NCBI GenBank assembly: GCA_910577655.1
Contig: CAJTOW010000170.1
Location: 1-6,919 of the forward strand
Reading direction: 5' to 3'
DNA length: 6,919 nt
Origin: an uncultured Lachnospiraceae bacterium
Lineage (GTDB): Bacteria; Bacillota; Clostridia; Lachnospirales; Lachnospiraceae
A model generated the notes under the pieces. The model did no database searches. It saw only the letters and a list, made by a program, of their open reading frames with translations, and was not told the origin of the DNA. Below are positions 5,072 through 6,919 of this stretch, piece after piece. The translations under genes and the position numbers were made by a program. The stretch's first letter is position 1, and every line of letters starts with the position of its first letter.

Positions 5072-6541
5072 CTAAATCTTATGCTTTTCCTTCGGCTTTC
5101 CGTTCTGGATATATGTTTCCGTAATTTCAGGCATACGGCCGCTCCATGGCATCATGGCTTCCAGCTGCTCTGCCACACAGAGGACTGTGGCATCCTCCCC
5201 GATCCGGCCTGACAACTCAATCCCTATGGGAAGTCCGGTTCGGCTCTGGAACAAGGGAATACTGATGGACGGCTGCCCGGTGGCATTAAAAAGATTTGTA
5301 AAATGTGTATATTTGCTCTTTTCATGGGTCCATGTCTCATAGTCCCAGTCCGGGTGGACATTGGCATCAATCTGCCCAATCTCTGGCGGAAGTCTGCCTA
5401 TTGTAGGACAGAGAATCAGGTCATAATTCTCCATAAATTGTCCAATACTGCGGGAAATCCGGTTATTGATCTCCAGAGCTTTCACAAACTCTTCGCCTTT
5501 TACTTCCTTTCCTCTCCTATATACCTCCAGAATCATATCTTCCACATACCGGCTGCTTATCTCCCGCCCGGTCATGGCTGCCGCTTCCTCCAGCTCCCGG
5601 ACAATGTAGGTACTCTGGATCACTGCTCTTGCCCAGTGAATGCCGGGGTCTACCTGGGGATAAGCTTCTTCCACATAATGTCCCCACTGTCCCAGCAGCC
5701 GGACCGCATGTTCCAGCTTTTCCAGGCATTCCGGCTCTTCTATAAGATTGCCAAGTGGTGATTGTTTTAAAACTGCGATTCTAAGCTTCTCTCCGGTGTC
5801 CGGAGCTTCTGCCAGGGAAGGCTGTGTCCCGTAATATCCGGCGTCCATGCCGCCAATCTCATGCAGAAGTGTCTTTGCATCCCTCACAGACCTTGTAAGA
5901 GCAAAAGAGGCACATAAGCCTGATAAGGAATCATCGGATCCCGGATATCCGGTGACCCGGAACCGGCTGGGCTTTAATCCCACCACCCCGCAGCAGGATG
6001 CCGGCTCCCGGATCGAGCCGCCTCCATCACTGCCATGGGCTACCGGCACCATCCTGGATGCCACTGCGGCGGCCGAACCACCACTGGAACCTCCAGGGCT
6101 GTATCTGGTATTCCATGGATTCCGGGTAGCTCCGTGGAGAATGCTTTCCGTCGTATTGGTAAAGCAGCATTCCGGCGTCCGGGTAGTTCCTACAAAGATA
6201 AATCCGGCCTTGCGAAGTTTCCTTGTCAGTCCCGTATCCTTCCTGCATATGCAGCCTTCCATCAGCCTGCTTCCGCCGCTGTAAGGAAATCTTTTTACCG
6301 TGCCGCCGGCATCCTTCATCAGAATCGGCACCCCGGCAAAGGGTGCCTCCAGGTCAATCCCCTCCCTTATCTGGTTTCTGGCTTCTTCAAAGGCTTTGTA
6401 ATACAATGCATTGATCCGGGGATCCATGGATTCTACCGCTTCCTGACACTGCTCCAGAATCTCTTCCGGTGAGTAATGCCGCTGTTTAATTGCATGTGCC
6501 ATGCTGGTAGCATCCATCTGGACGTAATCTTTTCTTTGCAT
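5072..6541 (-). CDS. Amidase signature family hydrolase
   Basis: A 489-residue cytoplasmic amidohydrolase with no signal peptide and normal family length. The Ser-cisSer-Lys triad is intact: Lys76 in PILMKDAGG, Ser152 in GGSSGGSAAA (150-159) and the nucleophile Ser176 in HGSDGGGSIREPA (169-181); the 24-residue distance between the serines is the family value. The C-terminal FNATGQPSISIPL and GLPIGIEL segments are also typical. The GSDGGGSIR-PASCCG-VGLKP style places it nearer the NylA (6-aminohexanoate cyclic dimer hydrolase)-like amidases than GatA, and no gatC/gatB is nearby, so a tRNA amidotransferase role is unlikely. It is the first gene of the TRAP operon, starting at ATG 6539-6541 with AGGAGG (6547-6552) at 5 nt, under promoter 6613-6641. 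It probably cleaves an amide in the imported carboxylate; the substrate is unknown. Confidence 0.92.
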   Translation of the reverse strand: MQRKDYVQMDATSMAHAIKQRHYSPEEILEQCQEAVESMDPRINALYYKAFEEARNQIREGIDLEAPFAGVPILMKDAGGTVKRFPYSGGSRLMEGCICRKDTGLTRKLRKAGFIFVGTTRTPECCFTNTTESILHGATRNPWNTRYSPGGSSGGSAAAVASRMVPVAHGSDGGGSIREPASCCGVVGLKPSRFRVTGYPGSDDSLSGLCASFALTRSVRDAKTLLHEIGGMDAGYYGTQPSLAEAPDTGEKLRIAVLKQSPLGNLIEEPECLEKLEHAVRLLGQWGHYVEEAYPQVDPGIHWARAVIQSTYIVRELEEAAAMTGREISSRYVEDMILEVYRRGKEVKGEEFVKALEINNRISRSIGQFMENYDLILCPTIGRLPPEIGQIDANVHPDWDYETWTHEKSKYTHFTNLFNATGQPSISIPLFQSRTGLPIGIELSGRIGEDATVLCVAEQLEAMMPWSGRMPEITETYIQNGKPKEKHKI

Positions 6542-6591
6542 AACCGCCTCCTTTTCGGTCTAAATAATATTGTATATTTTTTGTGTTTATA

Positions 6592-6601
6592 TTGTCGACA
6601 A
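6592..6601. promoter_or_regulatory. Palindromic operator, probably for the GntR regulator
   Basis: TTGTCGACAA is a perfect 10-bp palindrome placed about 12 bases after the -10 box of the amidase promoter, so a bound protein would cover or block the transcription start. The form T-x-GT-xx-AC-x-A is typical of FCD-type GntR operators. The flank TATA/ATTATA gives partial further symmetry, and the half site ATATTGT (6589-6595) recurs at 6567-6573, 22 bases or two helical turns away. The assignment to the regulator at 1137-1763 is inferred from context. Confidence 0.6.
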
Positions 6602-6612
6602 ATTATATTTTA

Positions 6613-6641
6613 TTTATAGCATACTTTATCAGGTGTGTCAA
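6613..6641 (-). promoter_or_regulatory. Promoter of the amidase-dctPQM operon
   Basis: On the minus strand: a perfect -35 TTGACA (6636-6641), a 17-base spacer ending in TGC (extended -10), and a -10 TATAAA (6613-6618). The predicted start is near 6606, about 65 bases before the amidase ATG. It is the strongest promoter in the window, which fits tight repression by the overlapping operator. Confidence 0.82.
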
Positions 6642-6719
6642 CAGAGAAATCTTAACTGTTTGCCATTTAACCTCCTCAAGGATTTTTTACGTCCAGATCC
6701 ATACAGTATCCTGGTATAA

Positions 6720-6764
6720 ACAAGAAACAACAAGCAGCCCATCATTTCCCCCATGATAGGCTGC
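6720..6764 (-). terminator. Orphan intrinsic terminator
   Basis: GCAGCCCATCAT (6734-6745) pairs with ATGATAGGCTGC (6753-6764), 11 of 12 pairs, with a 7-base loop. On the minus strand it is followed by TTGTTGTTTCTTG. It points at transcripts coming from the right, but no minus-strand gene is seen between it and the window edge, only a plus-strand gene fragment. It may shield the amidase promoter or be left over from a lost gene. Confidence 0.6.
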
Positions 6765-6799
6765 CCTGCATAATTAACGATTCAATTGAACCTATATCC

Positions 6800-6810
6800 G
6801 TGACAGTTCA
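6800..6810 (+). repeat. Second exact copy of GTGACAGTTCA
   Basis: Identical to the left arm of the inverted repeat at 490-500. Here it stands alone, next to the palindrome TTCAATTGAA (6781-6790), and marks the point where the kinase-like reading frame to the right begins. It may be the edge of a dispersed element. Confidence 0.45.
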
Positions 6811-6919
6811 GGGTTGACTTTGCTTGTCCTCCAAATCTTTTGATAGATATTTATGATATTGCAGTTATTTTAAATAATGCACTGGAAAATGCCATAGAAG
6901 CCTGCTGTAAGGCAAAGGG
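6804..6919 (+). pseudogene. 5'-truncated GHKL (VirS/AgrC-like) sensor histidine kinase fragment
   Basis: The only reading frame of interest at the right edge starts after a TGA (6801-6803) and runs out of the window. It encodes DIAVILNNALENAIEAC (6855-6905), which is the N-box of the ATP-binding domain of GHKL-type peptide-sensing kinases, where the Asn residues coordinate Mg-ATP. A complete kinase needs a membrane sensor domain and a dimerisation helix of roughly 300 residues before this point. Here only about 17 codons precede it, with no start codon or ribosome binding site, and a terminator and repeat lie immediately upstream. I read it as a remnant; the rest may continue to the right. 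Confidence 0.6.

Noticed and set aside
6655..6760. 35-codon minus-strand ORF starting inside the orphan terminator (hydrophobic start, basic end)
   Set aside because: It is short, only GGGGG stands before the ATG, and the start lies within a stable hairpin; it resembles the small peptide only by composition.

Overview
The window looks like chromosomal DNA from a Gram-positive anaerobe of the Clostridia, most likely Lachnospiraceae. The evidence is strong AGGAGG ribosome binding sites, sigma-A type promoters, intrinsic terminators with short U tracts, a class I two-subunit-type fumarase beta chain, a TRAP transporter next to an FCD-type GntR regulator, and a VirS/AgrC-like GHKL kinase fragment. 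The species call is inference. Almost every protein gene lies on the minus strand, so the operon reads from right to left.

Layout from left to right. Positions 1-446 hold the 5' part of a fumarase beta-subunit gene that runs off the left edge. Positions 447-540 are intergenic with an inverted repeat (490-520). Positions about 540-970 hold a compact locus that I read as an undescribed candidate type I toxin-antitoxin module. It has a minus-strand mRNA (promoter 939-967) for a 57-residue hydrophobic and basic peptide (640-813). It also has a convergent plus-strand RNA of about 110 nt (promoter 561-589, terminator 670-707) that is antisense to the 3' end of that mRNA. Each transcript has its own intrinsic terminator inside the overlap.

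Positions 1075-6641 form a catabolic locus. In transcription order it has a strong promoter with a perfect 10-bp palindromic operator (6592-6641), an amidase-signature hydrolase, a TRAP solute-binding lipoprotein (dctP), the small and large TRAP membrane subunits (dctQ and dctM, overlapping by ATGA), and a GntR/FCD regulator with its own internal promoter and a terminator at 1075-1098. The simplest reading is that DctPQM imports a carboxylate, the cytoplasmic amidase cleaves an amide bond in it or its derivative, and the GntR protein senses the acid and represses through the palindrome. The substrate cannot be read from the sequence.

Positions 6642-6919 look like debris. There is a minus-oriented terminator without an attached gene, another copy of an 11-base repeat, and on the plus strand a GHKL histidine-kinase fragment whose reading frame begins at that repeat and lacks its N-terminal part.
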